A DNA stretch of 64,000 nucleotides from Kribbella caucasensis (lineage in GTDB: Bacteria > Actinomycetota > Actinomycetes > Propionibacteriales > Kribbellaceae): positions 186,001-250,000 of the forward strand of contig NZ_SNWQ01000013.1 of assembly GCF_004361855.1 (NCBI RefSeq), read 5' to 3'. Shown piece by piece: positions 52,573-59,394 of the stretch. The notes under the pieces were generated by a model. It ran no database searches, had not been told where the DNA came from, and was given only the letters and a program-made list of their open reading frames with translations. Every line of letters begins with the position of its first letter. The stretch's first letter is position 1. Made by a program: the position numbers and the translations under genes.

Positions 52573-53482
52573 CGCGCTGGGCGCTGCTGCCGAGCTCGAG
52601 CAGTTCGACCAGGTCGAGCCAGCGCTCCGGGTCCTGCACCTCGGTCGGCATCGTCGCGTCGAACGGCCCGACCGGTGCATCCTTGGCAACGGCAACCACC
52701 GTCGGCGCGACGTCCAGGTAGTCGCTCGAGTCGACGATCTTCCGCTTCACCGACGGCGACATCGGCGTCGACGGATCGACCGCGGCCTGCCGGATCTCGG
52801 CCAGCCCGCCGTACGCCGTGACGAGTGAGGCGGCCGTCTTCTCGCCGACCCCCTTGACCCCCGGCAGCCCGTCGGACGCGTCGCCGCGGAGGGTGGCGAA
52901 ATCGGCGTACCGCGAGGCGGGGATCTCGTACTTCGCGAGCAGCGCCTTCTCGTCGTACACCTCGGCGCGACCAACGCCCTTCGCGGCCGTGTAGATCACC
53001 CGGATCCCGCGAGCATCGTCGATCAGCTGGAACAGGTCACGGTCGCCGGTCACCACGTCGACCGGCATCGTCGCGCGGTGCGAGAGGGTGCCGATCACGT
53101 CGTCGGCCTCGTGGTCGGGTGCGCCCACGATCGCGATGCCGAGGGCGTCCAGGCAGGCCCGGATGTACGGCACCTGGACCTCGAGCCGGTCCGGCACGTC
53201 CTCCACCTGGTCCCCGGCCGCGGTGACGAACTCGACCCGCTGCGCCTTGTACGAGGGGATCAGCTCGACTCGCCAAGACGGCCGCCAGTTGTCGTCCCAG
53301 CACGCGACCAGGTGGGTCGGCCGGTGGTTCTCGACCAGTCGCGCGATGAAGTCGAGCAGCCCGCGGATCGCGTTGGTCGGCGTCCCGTCGGCCGCCTTCA
53401 TCGTGTCCGGCACCCCGAAGAACGCGCGGAAGTAAAGCGACGCCGTATCCAGCAGCATCAGCCGCTGCCCACTCTCAGCCAT
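52538..53482 (-). CDS. 5'-3' exonuclease (PolA N-terminal type)
   Basis: Stand-alone flap/5'-3' exonuclease of 314 residues. Metal-binding Asp clusters are seen in MLLDTASLYFRAFFG, GAPDHEADDVIGTL and VVTGDRDLFQLIDD. The DNA-binding helix-hairpin-helix is DGLPGVKGVGEKTAASLV. Actinobacteria commonly carry such a protein besides DNA polymerase I. It would remove RNA primers or flaps. ATG at 53482 is used. It is divergent from the lrp gene. Confidence 0.92.
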   Translation of the reverse strand: MAESGQRLMLLDTASLYFRAFFGVPDTMKAADGTPTNAIRGLLDFIARLVENHRPTHLVACWDDNWRPSWRVELIPSYKAQRVEFVTAAGDQVEDVPDRLEVQVPYIRACLDALGIAIVGAPDHEADDVIGTLSHRATMPVDVVTGDRDLFQLIDDARGIRVIYTAAKGVGRAEVYDEKALLAKYEIPASRYADFATLRGDASDGLPGVKGVGEKTAASLVTAYGGLAEIRQAAVDPSTPMSPSVKRKIVDSSDYLDVAPTVVAVAKDAPVGPFDATMPTEVQDPERWLDLVELLELGSSAQRVMSALKLGPKA

Positions 53483-53622
53483 GCCCAGATGCTTTCACAA
53501 CCGACCGACACTTGCCCGAGCCGTACTCGCGGGCGGAGGCTGCACCGTGATCAGAACGGCGGCCGCGGCCGGCGCCGCACTGCTCCCGGTCGGTCGCCGC
53601 CAGGGCGGTGCGTCTCACCCGC

Positions 53623-53639
53623 GAACAGATGTGCTGTTC
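53623..53639. promoter_or_regulatory. dyad upstream of lrp, possible autoregulatory site
   Basis: GAACAG-ATGTG-CTGTTC, 17 bp, 31-47 bases upstream of the lrp start (also its transcription start if leaderless). A related palindrome, CAGCACATGTGCTG, is at 55042-55055 between the methyltransferase and kamA genes. Both share the core ATGTGCTG. Confidence 0.45.
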
Positions 53640-53656
53640 TCGGCCGTCGCTCAGAG

Positions 53657-53662
53657 TAGGGT
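53657..53662 (+). promoter_or_regulatory. -10 hexamer TAGGGT of lrp (leaderless)
   Basis: TAGGGT is 7 bases before the ATG at 53670. The GGAGG next to the ATG is too close to serve as a ribosome site. Confidence 0.6.
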
Positions 53663-53669
53663 CTGGAGG

Positions 53670-54110
53670 ATGGAGGACCTGGACCGCAAGATCGTCGCGC
53701 TGCTGGCGTCTGACGGGCGGATGAGTTTCACCGACCTGGGCAAGGCGACCGGGTTGTCCACATCGGCTGTGCACCAGCGGGTGAAGCGGCTGGAGCAGCG
53801 CGGGGTGATCCAGGGGTATGCGGCAACCATCGACCACACCGCGCTCGACCTGCCGCTGACCGCGCTGATCTCGATCCGGCCGATCGACCCGTCGCAGCCG
53901 GACGACTCACCCGAGCGGCTGCGCGAGGTCCGCGAGATCGAGTCCTGCTACTCGGTCGCCGGCGACTCCAGCTACGTCCTGATCGTCCGGGTCGCCACCC
54001 CGCTCGCGCTGGAGGAGCTGCTCGCCGTCATCCGCGCCCGCGCCAACGTCTCCACCACGACAACGATCGTCCTCAGCACCCCGTACGAACGCCGCCCACC
54101 CGCCCTCTGA
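53670..54110 (+). CDS. Lrp/AsnC-family regulator
   Basis: Protein of 146 residues. The helix-turn-helix is EDLDRKIVALLASDGRMSF, then LGKATGLSTSAVHQRVKRLE (residues 2-50). The ligand-binding RAM domain contains YSVAGDSSYVLIVRV and ends with the STTTTIVLS strand. Lrp proteins respond to amino acids. Being the nearest regulator to the lysine cluster, it is a candidate lysine or beta-lysine sensor, though one gene and about 1 kb lie between. The start is fixed by the leaderless promoter. Confidence 0.92.
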   Translation: MEDLDRKIVALLASDGRMSFTDLGKATGLSTSAVHQRVKRLEQRGVIQGYAATIDHTALDLPLTALISIRPIDPSQPDDSPERLREVREIESCYSVAGDSSYVLIVRVATPLALEELLAVIRARANVSTTTTIVLSTPYERRPPAL

Positions 54111-54116
54111 TCCACC

Positions 54117-54213
54117 CCCGGCCGAACCCGGCCGAACCCGGCCGAACCCGGCCGAACCCGGCCGAACCCGGCCGAACCCGGCCGAACCCGGCCGAACCCG
54201 GCCGAAACCCGGC
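54117..54213. repeat. 10-bp tandem repeat, 8 perfect copies plus partial
   Basis: GCCGAACCCG is repeated without change from 54121 to 54200, with partial units on either side (CCCCG before, GCCGAAACCCGGC after). It starts 6 bases after the lrp stop. Each unit contains CCGG, so the transcript could form alternative small hairpins. It is not a multiple of three and is non-coding. Confidence 0.95.
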
Positions 54214-54235
54214 TGGACCTTGAACAAGAACCGGC

Positions 54236-54288
54236 GACCTCGGACACGTTATTTTCGTGTTCACGCTCCCCGGTTGTTGTCCGAGGTC
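54236..54288. terminator. 11-bp stem-loop between lrp and methyltransferase genes
   Basis: GACCTCGGACA (54236-54246) and TGTCCGAGGTC (54278-54288) pair perfectly. The loop has its own CGTG-TT-CACG hairpin and is locally AT-rich. Just before it is CTTGAACAAG (about 54219-54228), the same dyad type as in the 1431-1585 array. Confidence 0.6.
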
Positions 54289-54336
54289 CCGATTCCCAGC
54301 GGCGCGGGAGTGGGGGAGGGGGAGGAGGGACGGCGG

Positions 54337-54966
54337 TTAGGTTGGCGTTTGGGCGAAGAAGGCGGCGTAGCCTCGGCCTGGGCGGGAGCCCGGTTCGGTG
54401 AGTTGGGCGGTGATGGTGAGGCCGGCCTGTTCGAGGGCTCCGACGAGGAGTTCGGGGCGGTAGAGGTAGGCGGTGTAGCTGACCGCATGGCCGTACGCCT
54501 TCTCCGGGCGCAGTACTTCGTCCTGGCCGGTGTGGGTGCCGATCAGCACGCGCCCACCCGGACGTAGTACCCGCTTGAACTCGACGAACAGCGCGGGCAA
54601 CTCGGGCTGGGGGATGTGGAAGGTGGAGTACCAGGCCAGTACGCCGCCCAGCTCGTCGTCGCGGAATCTCAGCTCCGTCATCGAGCCGACCTCGAACGGG
54701 ATCCCCGGGTTGTTGCGGCGGGCAAGTTCGACCATCTTGGGGGACAGGTCGATGCCGGAGACGGCACAGCCGGCCGACTTCAGATAGGCGGTGGTCCGGC
54801 CGGCTCCGCAGCCCAGGTCGGCGATCGGGTCGCCGGTCAGTTCGGCGAAGGCGTTGAGCATCGCGCGCTCCATCGGATTCCCCGCCATCCGATCCTTCAC
54901 CAGCTCGTGATACGCGTCCGCGACGTTGTCGTATGACGCCCTCGTGGCGGCAAGGTGATCAGTCAC
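54337..54966 (-). CDS. class I SAM-dependent methyltransferase
   Basis: Protein of 209 residues. The SAM-binding motif I is ADLGCGAGRTTAYL, the acidic motif II end is GIDLSPKMVELAR, and the post-motif is VLAWYSTFHIPQP. It resembles small-molecule methyltransferases of the UbiE/Methyltransf_11 type; the substrate is unknown. GTG at 54966 follows TACTCT (54978-54973) by 6 bases. The frame continues upstream antisense to kamA but that is not coding. It is read in the same direction as kamA with a terminator-like stem between, so a link to lysine metabolism is only positional. Confidence 0.85.
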   Translation of the reverse strand: MTDHLAATRASYDNVADAYHELVKDRMAGNPMERAMLNAFAELTGDPIADLGCGAGRTTAYLKSAGCAVSGIDLSPKMVELARRNNPGIPFEVGSMTELRFRDDELGGVLAWYSTFHIPQPELPALFVEFKRVLRPGGRVLIGTHTGQDEVLRPEKAYGHAVSYTAYLYRPELLVGALEQAGLTITAQLTEPGSRPGRGYAAFFAQTPT

Positions 54967-54972
54967 CAGCGG

Positions 54973-54978
54973 AGAGTA
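54973..54978 (-). promoter_or_regulatory. -10 hexamer TACTCT of the methyltransferase gene
   Basis: TACTCT is 6 bases from the GTG at 54966 and no ribosome site is well placed (GGAGGAA is 12 or more bases away). Confidence 0.5.
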
Positions 54979-55069
54979 TTCCTCCGCCGCCGCGACCGCA
55001 CACAGACCCCCTGACGTGCCGCACCAGGTCCCTCGCGCGGACAGCACATGTGCTGCCTGACCACCCACT

Positions 55070-55106
55070 CGCTGGTGCCGATGACCCCTGTGCAGCGGCA
55101 CCAGCG
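55070..55106 (-). terminator. stem-loop after kamA
   Basis: CGCTGGTGCCG (55070-55080) and CGGCACCAGCG (55096-55106) pair perfectly around 15 bases, 10 bases beyond the kamA stop. Confidence 0.65.
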
Positions 55107-55115
55107 AGGCAGGGG

Positions 55116-56567
55116 TCAGGTGATCTGGAGGAGCTTCTGGGATTCCGCGGCGGACCGGGACGCGGCGGCCTTGGCGGTGGCGGCGGCGAGGGTGTCGCCG
55201 GCGTGCTGCTTCCACCACTCCTGGCCCTCGGCGGGCAGCGTGTCGATCGGGTCGTAGTACTCGTGGGTGCGGTTCAGCGCCTCCGGGTCGTGCTGCTCGA
55301 TCCCGGTCCGGTAGTTCTTCTTCCAGTACGAGATCCCGCGCACCTCGTCGTACTCCGACAGCTGGTGCACCCACCGCTTCCCGACGTACGGGACGTCGCA
55401 CACGATCCGCGGGGTGGCGAAACCGGGCAGGTACCCGAGGATCCCGTGCTGCAGTCCCTGCGCCTCCCGCACCGAGACCCGCCAGTGCTCGGAGAACGGG
55501 ATCATGTCGCACATGTAGAAGTAGTACGGCGTGATCGTGGCCCCGTCGAGCAACGCGAAGCACAGGTCGAGCAACTGCGGCACCGAGTTGTTCACGCCAC
55601 GCATCAGCACGCCCTGGTTCCGCACATCGCGCAGGCCGGCCTCGAACATCGCCTTGGTCGCCTCGGCCACCAGCGGCGTCACCGACTGGGCCGCGTTCAC
55701 GTGGGTGTGCATCGCGATCATCACGCCGCGCTGCCGGCCCAGCTGAGCGACCCGCTCGACGCCGGCCCGTACGTCGTCGGACAGCCAGTGCTGGGGGAGA
55801 CCCATCAGCGCCTTGGTGGCCAGCCGGATGTCGCGGATGTTCTCGATCTCCAGCAGGCCGTTGAGGAACGCCTCCAGCCGCGGCCAGGGCATGTTCGCCA
55901 CGTCGCCGCCGGACACCACGACGTCCCGGACTCCCGGGTTCCGGCGCAGGTAGTCGAGCATGTCGTCCAGCCGCTGCTGCGGCTTGATGGTGAACTTCAG
56001 CTTGTCGATCACCGGCGTCGAGTTCCCGACGAGGTCCATCCGGGTGCAGTGCCCGCAGTACTGCGGACAGGTGGGCAGCACCTCGGCAAGAACCTTCGTC
56101 GGATATCTGTGGGTCAACCCCTCCGTAGCCCACATCTCGTGCTCGTGCAGGGAGTCGCGGGCCGCGTGCGGGTGCGACGGCCAGTCTGTCCGGCGGTCGG
56201 TGAACATCGGCAGCATGTACCGGCGGACCGGATCCGCGTAGAACGCCTCGGTGTAATCGTCGGCGCCGTTAGGGACGATCGTGTTCAGCATCTGCGGCGG
56301 CAGCAGCATCGACATGGTCGCCCGCTCGGCCTGGTCCCGGGTCAGGTCGTCGTAGACCCGGTCCTCCAGCAGGTCGCCCATCACGCCGCGCAGTTGCTTG
56401 ACGTTCTTCACGCAATGCGCGCGCTGCCACTGCACCGATCGCCACTCCTCGGCCGTGACGTCCTTCCAGCCGGGCAGCCGGGTCCAGTCGGGTTCGACCA
56501 GCTCGGTCCGCCGGTACGCGTACGGCTGGCCGTCGGCCACCACTTCGGGGCTGAGCAGATCAGTCAC
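55116..56567 (-). CDS. kamA: lysine 2,3-aminomutase
   Basis: Radical SAM, PLP-dependent enzyme of 483 residues that converts L-lysine to L-beta-lysine. The [4Fe-4S] cysteines are Cys167, Cys171 and Cys174 in CPQYCGHC. The SAM-binding strand is VVVSGGDVANMP, and the candidate PLP lysine is in DVPYVGKRWVHQL near the C-terminal third. It is longer than clostridial KamA (about 416) at both ends. GTG 56567 has GGAGGA 5 bases upstream. The gene is divergent from kdd-kamDE-kal, which carry the next steps of lysine degradation. The alternative role, making beta-lysine as an osmolyte, needs an acetyltransferase (ablB), which is not adjacent. The cluster is oxygen-sensitive in known enzymes. Confidence 0.92.
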   Translation of the reverse strand: MTDLLSPEVVADGQPYAYRRTELVEPDWTRLPGWKDVTAEEWRSVQWQRAHCVKNVKQLRGVMGDLLEDRVYDDLTRDQAERATMSMLLPPQMLNTIVPNGADDYTEAFYADPVRRYMLPMFTDRRTDWPSHPHAARDSLHEHEMWATEGLTHRYPTKVLAEVLPTCPQYCGHCTRMDLVGNSTPVIDKLKFTIKPQQRLDDMLDYLRRNPGVRDVVVSGGDVANMPWPRLEAFLNGLLEIENIRDIRLATKALMGLPQHWLSDDVRAGVERVAQLGRQRGVMIAMHTHVNAAQSVTPLVAEATKAMFEAGLRDVRNQGVLMRGVNNSVPQLLDLCFALLDGATITPYYFYMCDMIPFSEHWRVSVREAQGLQHGILGYLPGFATPRIVCDVPYVGKRWVHQLSEYDEVRGISYWKKNYRTGIEQHDPEALNRTHEYYDPIDTLPAEGQEWWKQHAGDTLAAATAKAAASRSAAESQKLLQIT

Positions 56568-56605
56568 GTGAGTCCTCCACGGGCTCCACTGGCGATACGG
56601 TTCTG

Positions 56606-56635
56606 TGTGAGGATAGCGATAGAACTTCCCTCACA
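56606..56635. promoter_or_regulatory. inverted repeat in the kamA/kdd divergent region
   Basis: TGTGAGG (56606-56612) and CCTCACA (56629-56635) are inverted copies 16 bases apart, located 39-68 bases from the kamA start. This is a candidate operator for the lysine cluster. Confidence 0.45.
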
Positions 56636-56678
56636 TCCATCAGTATGCCGCAAGATTTCCGTCGAAGCCTGAGATCGA

Positions 56679-56708
56679 TAGTATTTTCGCCCGGCTCGCG
56701 CCGAGCCG
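56679..56708 (+). promoter_or_regulatory. kdd promoter hexamer and leader hairpin
   Basis: TAGTAT at 56679-56684 is a candidate -10. The leader then contains a perfect hairpin, CGGCTCG (56692-56698) and CGAGCCG (56702-56708) around CGC, followed by GAAGGAGGA before the GTG at 56727. The hairpin would be at the very 5' end of the mRNA, where it could stabilise it. Confidence 0.5.
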
Positions 56709-56726
56709 TGACCCGAAGGAGGACCC

Positions 56727-57788
56727 GTGCCGACAGCACCGAGCTCGCCCGTCGGACTGCACCGCGTGATCGAGCCCGCCGGCGTGTTGCCGCAGGCCGC
56801 GACCCGGCTGGACGCGCGCCCTGAGCTGTGGCCGGACGAGGTGCGGATCTCGGTGGAGCGGCTGAATCTCGACGCCGCCTCCTATCGGCAGCTGGCCGAG
56901 GCTCACGATCACGACGGCGAGGCGGTCAAGCAGGCCGTGCTCGGCATAGTCGGCGAGCGCGGCAAGATGCAGAACCCGGTGACGGGATCCGGCGGCATGC
57001 TCGTCGGTGTCGTCGACGAGGTCGGCCCGGAATCGCCCCTCGGGGTGAAGCCGGGGGACCGGGTTGCGACATTGGTCTCATTGACCCTCACCCCGCTTCG
57101 GATCACCGACGGCCTGGCCTGGTGGGATGGCAAGAGCGAGCAGGTCCCGGCCGAAGGGCATGCAATCCTCTTCGCCCGATCGATCGTCGCGAAGCTGCCG
57201 GCCGACCTTGCGCCGGAGTTGTCGCTCGCGGTGATGGACGTCTGTGGTGCGCCCGCGTTGACCGCTCGCGTGGTCCGCCAGTATGTCGACAAAGGCACAA
57301 AGCCTGTCGTGTCAGTAATTGGCGGCGCAGGTAAAAGTGGTTCGCTCTCGCTGGCCGCGGCCCGCCACACCGGAGCCTCGCGGACGATCGGCATCGTCCC
57401 GGTCCAGGCCGAGCAGGACAAGCTCACGGCCGCAGGGCTCGCAGATGTGGTCGCACTCGCGGACGCGCGCGATCCGGTCGCGCTGGCGAAGGCGGTCGAG
57501 CAGGCCGGGGGACCGGCGGACATCACGGTGGTCTGCGTGGATGTGCCCGGCTGCGAGCACGGCGCAGTACTGGCAACGGCCAATGGCGGCACGGTGATCT
57601 TCTTCTCGATGGCGACGTCGTTCTCGGCCGCTGCGCTCGGTGCGGAGGGCTTGGCGGCCGACGTGACGATGCTTGTGGGCAACGGATATGTGCCCGGTCA
57701 CGCGGACTACGCGCTCGAGTTGCTGCGGTCGGTTCCGGGTGTCCGCGAGCTGTTCGAGGGCAGGATCGCGGCTGAGGGGCAGGATTAG
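56727..57788 (+). CDS. kdd: L-erythro-3,5-diaminohexanoate dehydrogenase
   Basis: NAD(P)-dependent deaminating dehydrogenase of 353 residues, the usual length for Kdd. It oxidises 3,5-diaminohexanoate to 5-amino-3-oxohexanoate. Diagnostic are GERGKMQNPVTGSGGM, the GroES-like VKPGDRVATLVSLTLTPL, and the Rossmann segment VSVIGGAGKSGSLSLAAAR. The identity is strengthened by kamD, kamE and kal in the same operon. GTG 56727 has a strong ribosome site. The amidohydrolase start follows 4 bases after the stop. Confidence 0.92.
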   Translation: MPTAPSSPVGLHRVIEPAGVLPQAATRLDARPELWPDEVRISVERLNLDAASYRQLAEAHDHDGEAVKQAVLGIVGERGKMQNPVTGSGGMLVGVVDEVGPESPLGVKPGDRVATLVSLTLTPLRITDGLAWWDGKSEQVPAEGHAILFARSIVAKLPADLAPELSLAVMDVCGAPALTARVVRQYVDKGTKPVVSVIGGAGKSGSLSLAAARHTGASRTIGIVPVQAEQDKLTAAGLADVVALADARDPVALAKAVEQAGGPADITVVCVDVPGCEHGAVLATANGGTVIFFSMATSFSAAALGAEGLAADVTMLVGNGYVPGHADYALELLRSVPGVRELFEGRIAAEGQD

Positions 57789-57792
57789 CTCT

Positions 57793-59394
57793 GTGCGCAC
57801 ACTTCTGACGAACGGTTCCGTCTACTCTCCCGCCGACCCGCACGCGACCGCGATCGCGTTCGACGACGGCGTGGTCACCTGGCTCGGCGATGACACCGGC
57901 GCGAGTTCCTACGCGAGCGGCGCGGACGAGGTGATCGACCTCCAGGGCAAGCTCGTCACGCCTGCATTCGTCGACGCCCACGTCCACGCCGCGCAGACCG
58001 GCGCGCTGCTGACCGGCCTCGACCTTGCCGGCACTCGCAGCCTCACCGAGGCACTCGACCGCCTGGCCGCATTCTCCGCCGACCTTGGATCGGATGCCGT
58101 GATCGACGGCGCCGGATGGGACGAGACGAAGTGGCCCGAGGGTCGCCCGCCGACGTCCGAGGAACTCGACCGGGCCGCGGATGGTCGCCGCGTCTACCTG
58201 TCGCGGGTCGACGGCCACTCGGGTGTCGTCTCGTCGTCCCTGGCCGCAGCAGTTGACGGCCTGACCACGCAGACGGGCTTCGACGCCGGCGGCAGAGTTG
58301 AGCGCGCCGCGAACCACGCCGTACGGGATGCGCTGAGCGCGTTGGTCGGCCCAGAGCAGCGGTTGGCAGATGCTCGGGCAGCGGTCAAGGCGATGGCGAG
58401 CAAGGGCATCGGCGCGTTCCACGAGATGGCGGCGCCGCACATCGGGCCGCTATGGGAGCTGCCGCTGGTTCGGCAGGCCGCCGAGGAGCTCGGGCTCGCG
58501 GCGACCTTGTACTGGGGTGAGACCGGCGTCTTCGACAACGTGACGGCGTACGGACTCGCGGGCCTCGCCGGCGACCTCAACGCCGATGGCGCGCTCGGGT
58601 CGCGGACGGCTGCACTGCGGGAGCCGTACGCCGACCGCGCGGACCACCGTGGGCACGCGTACCTGACGGCTGAGCAGATCGCCGAGCACGTGATCGCGTG
58701 CACCGAGAACGGCATCCAGGCCGGCTTCCACTGCATCGGTGACCTTGCCCTGGACAACATCGCTCGCGGATTCGAGCTCGCCGAGGAGAAACTCGGCGTA
58801 CAGGCTCTGGTCGCCGCGCGGCACCGGCTGGAACACGTCGAGATGCCCGACGAGGCCGTGATCGCCACGCTCGCGCGATGCGGGGTCGTCGCGTCCGTGC
58901 AGCCGATGTTCGACGGACTCTGGGGCGGGCCGGACGACATGTACGCCGACCGCGTGGGCGACCGCTGGCAGGGGATGAACCCCTTCGGTTCGCTGACCCG
59001 CGCGGGCGTAGTACTGGCCTTCGGGTCGGATGCTCCGGTCACCGAGCTCGGTGGTTGGGAGGCCGTGCGGGCGGCTGCGTTCCACCACAACCCGGCCGAG
59101 CGGATCACCGTGCGGGCAGCGTTCCAGGCGCACACCCGGGGCGGTTGGCGGGCTGCCGCGATCGACGACGCCGGAGTGCTCGCGCTCGGCACCGCCGCGA
59201 CGTACGCGGTGTGGGAGAGCGACGCGGAGCTTGTCGTCCAGACGCCGGACCAGCGGGTCGCCGCGTGGTCGACCGACCCGCGCGCGGGCGTCCCGGTGTT
59301 GCCCGACCTGAGTGACCAGGCCCCTGTGCCGACCTGCCTGCGGACAGTCGTTGGTGGGCGGATCGTCTACGACTCCGAAGGATGGCCGTCGTGA
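57793..59394 (+). CDS. amidohydrolase family protein (YtcJ-like) within the lysine operon
   Basis: Amidohydrolase_3-type protein of 533 residues. Metal-binding segments are TPAFVDAHVHAAQTG, then the later histidines in GFHCIGDLALDN and ARHRLEHVEM, and Asp in AFGSDAPVTELGG. It would hydrolyse a C-N bond of a small cytoplasmic substrate. It is tightly placed between kdd (4-base gap) and kamD (4-base GTGA overlap), so it is cotranscribed with the pathway. No known step of lysine fermentation needs it. It could remove a formyl or acetyl group, or open a cyclic product formed from an amino-keto intermediate; both are guesses. Confidence 0.88.
   Translation: MRTLLTNGSVYSPADPHATAIAFDDGVVTWLGDDTGASSYASGADEVIDLQGKLVTPAFVDAHVHAAQTGALLTGLDLAGTRSLTEALDRLAAFSADLGSDAVIDGAGWDETKWPEGRPPTSEELDRAADGRRVYLSRVDGHSGVVSSSLAAAVDGLTTQTGFDAGGRVERAANHAVRDALSALVGPEQRLADARAAVKAMASKGIGAFHEMAAPHIGPLWELPLVRQAAEELGLAATLYWGETGVFDNVTAYGLAGLAGDLNADGALGSRTAALREPYADRADHRGHAYLTAEQIAEHVIACTENGIQAGFHCIGDLALDNIARGFELAEEKLGVQALVAARHRLEHVEMPDEAVIATLARCGVVASVQPMFDGLWGGPDDMYADRVGDRWQGMNPFGSLTRAGVVLAFGSDAPVTELGGWEAVRAAAFHHNPAERITVRAAFQAHTRGGWRAAAIDDAGVLALGTAATYAVWESDAELVVQTPDQRVAAWSTDPRAGVPVLPDLSDQAPVPTCLRTVVGGRIVYDSEGWPS

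Noticed and set aside
54967..56133. Fusion of the methyltransferase with an upstream Arg-rich region
   Set aside because: The upstream part is the kamA gene in another frame; a -10 hexamer and GTG at 54966 give a complete methyltransferase.
55116..56567. KamA as the osmolyte enzyme AblA (N-acetyl-beta-lysine synthesis)
   Set aside because: No adjacent beta-lysine acetyltransferase, and the divergent operon encodes the catabolic steps instead.
56568..56726. Cobalamin riboswitch before the kam operon
   Set aside because: The gap is only 159 bases and I could not find the conserved B12-box core; the hairpin there is simple.
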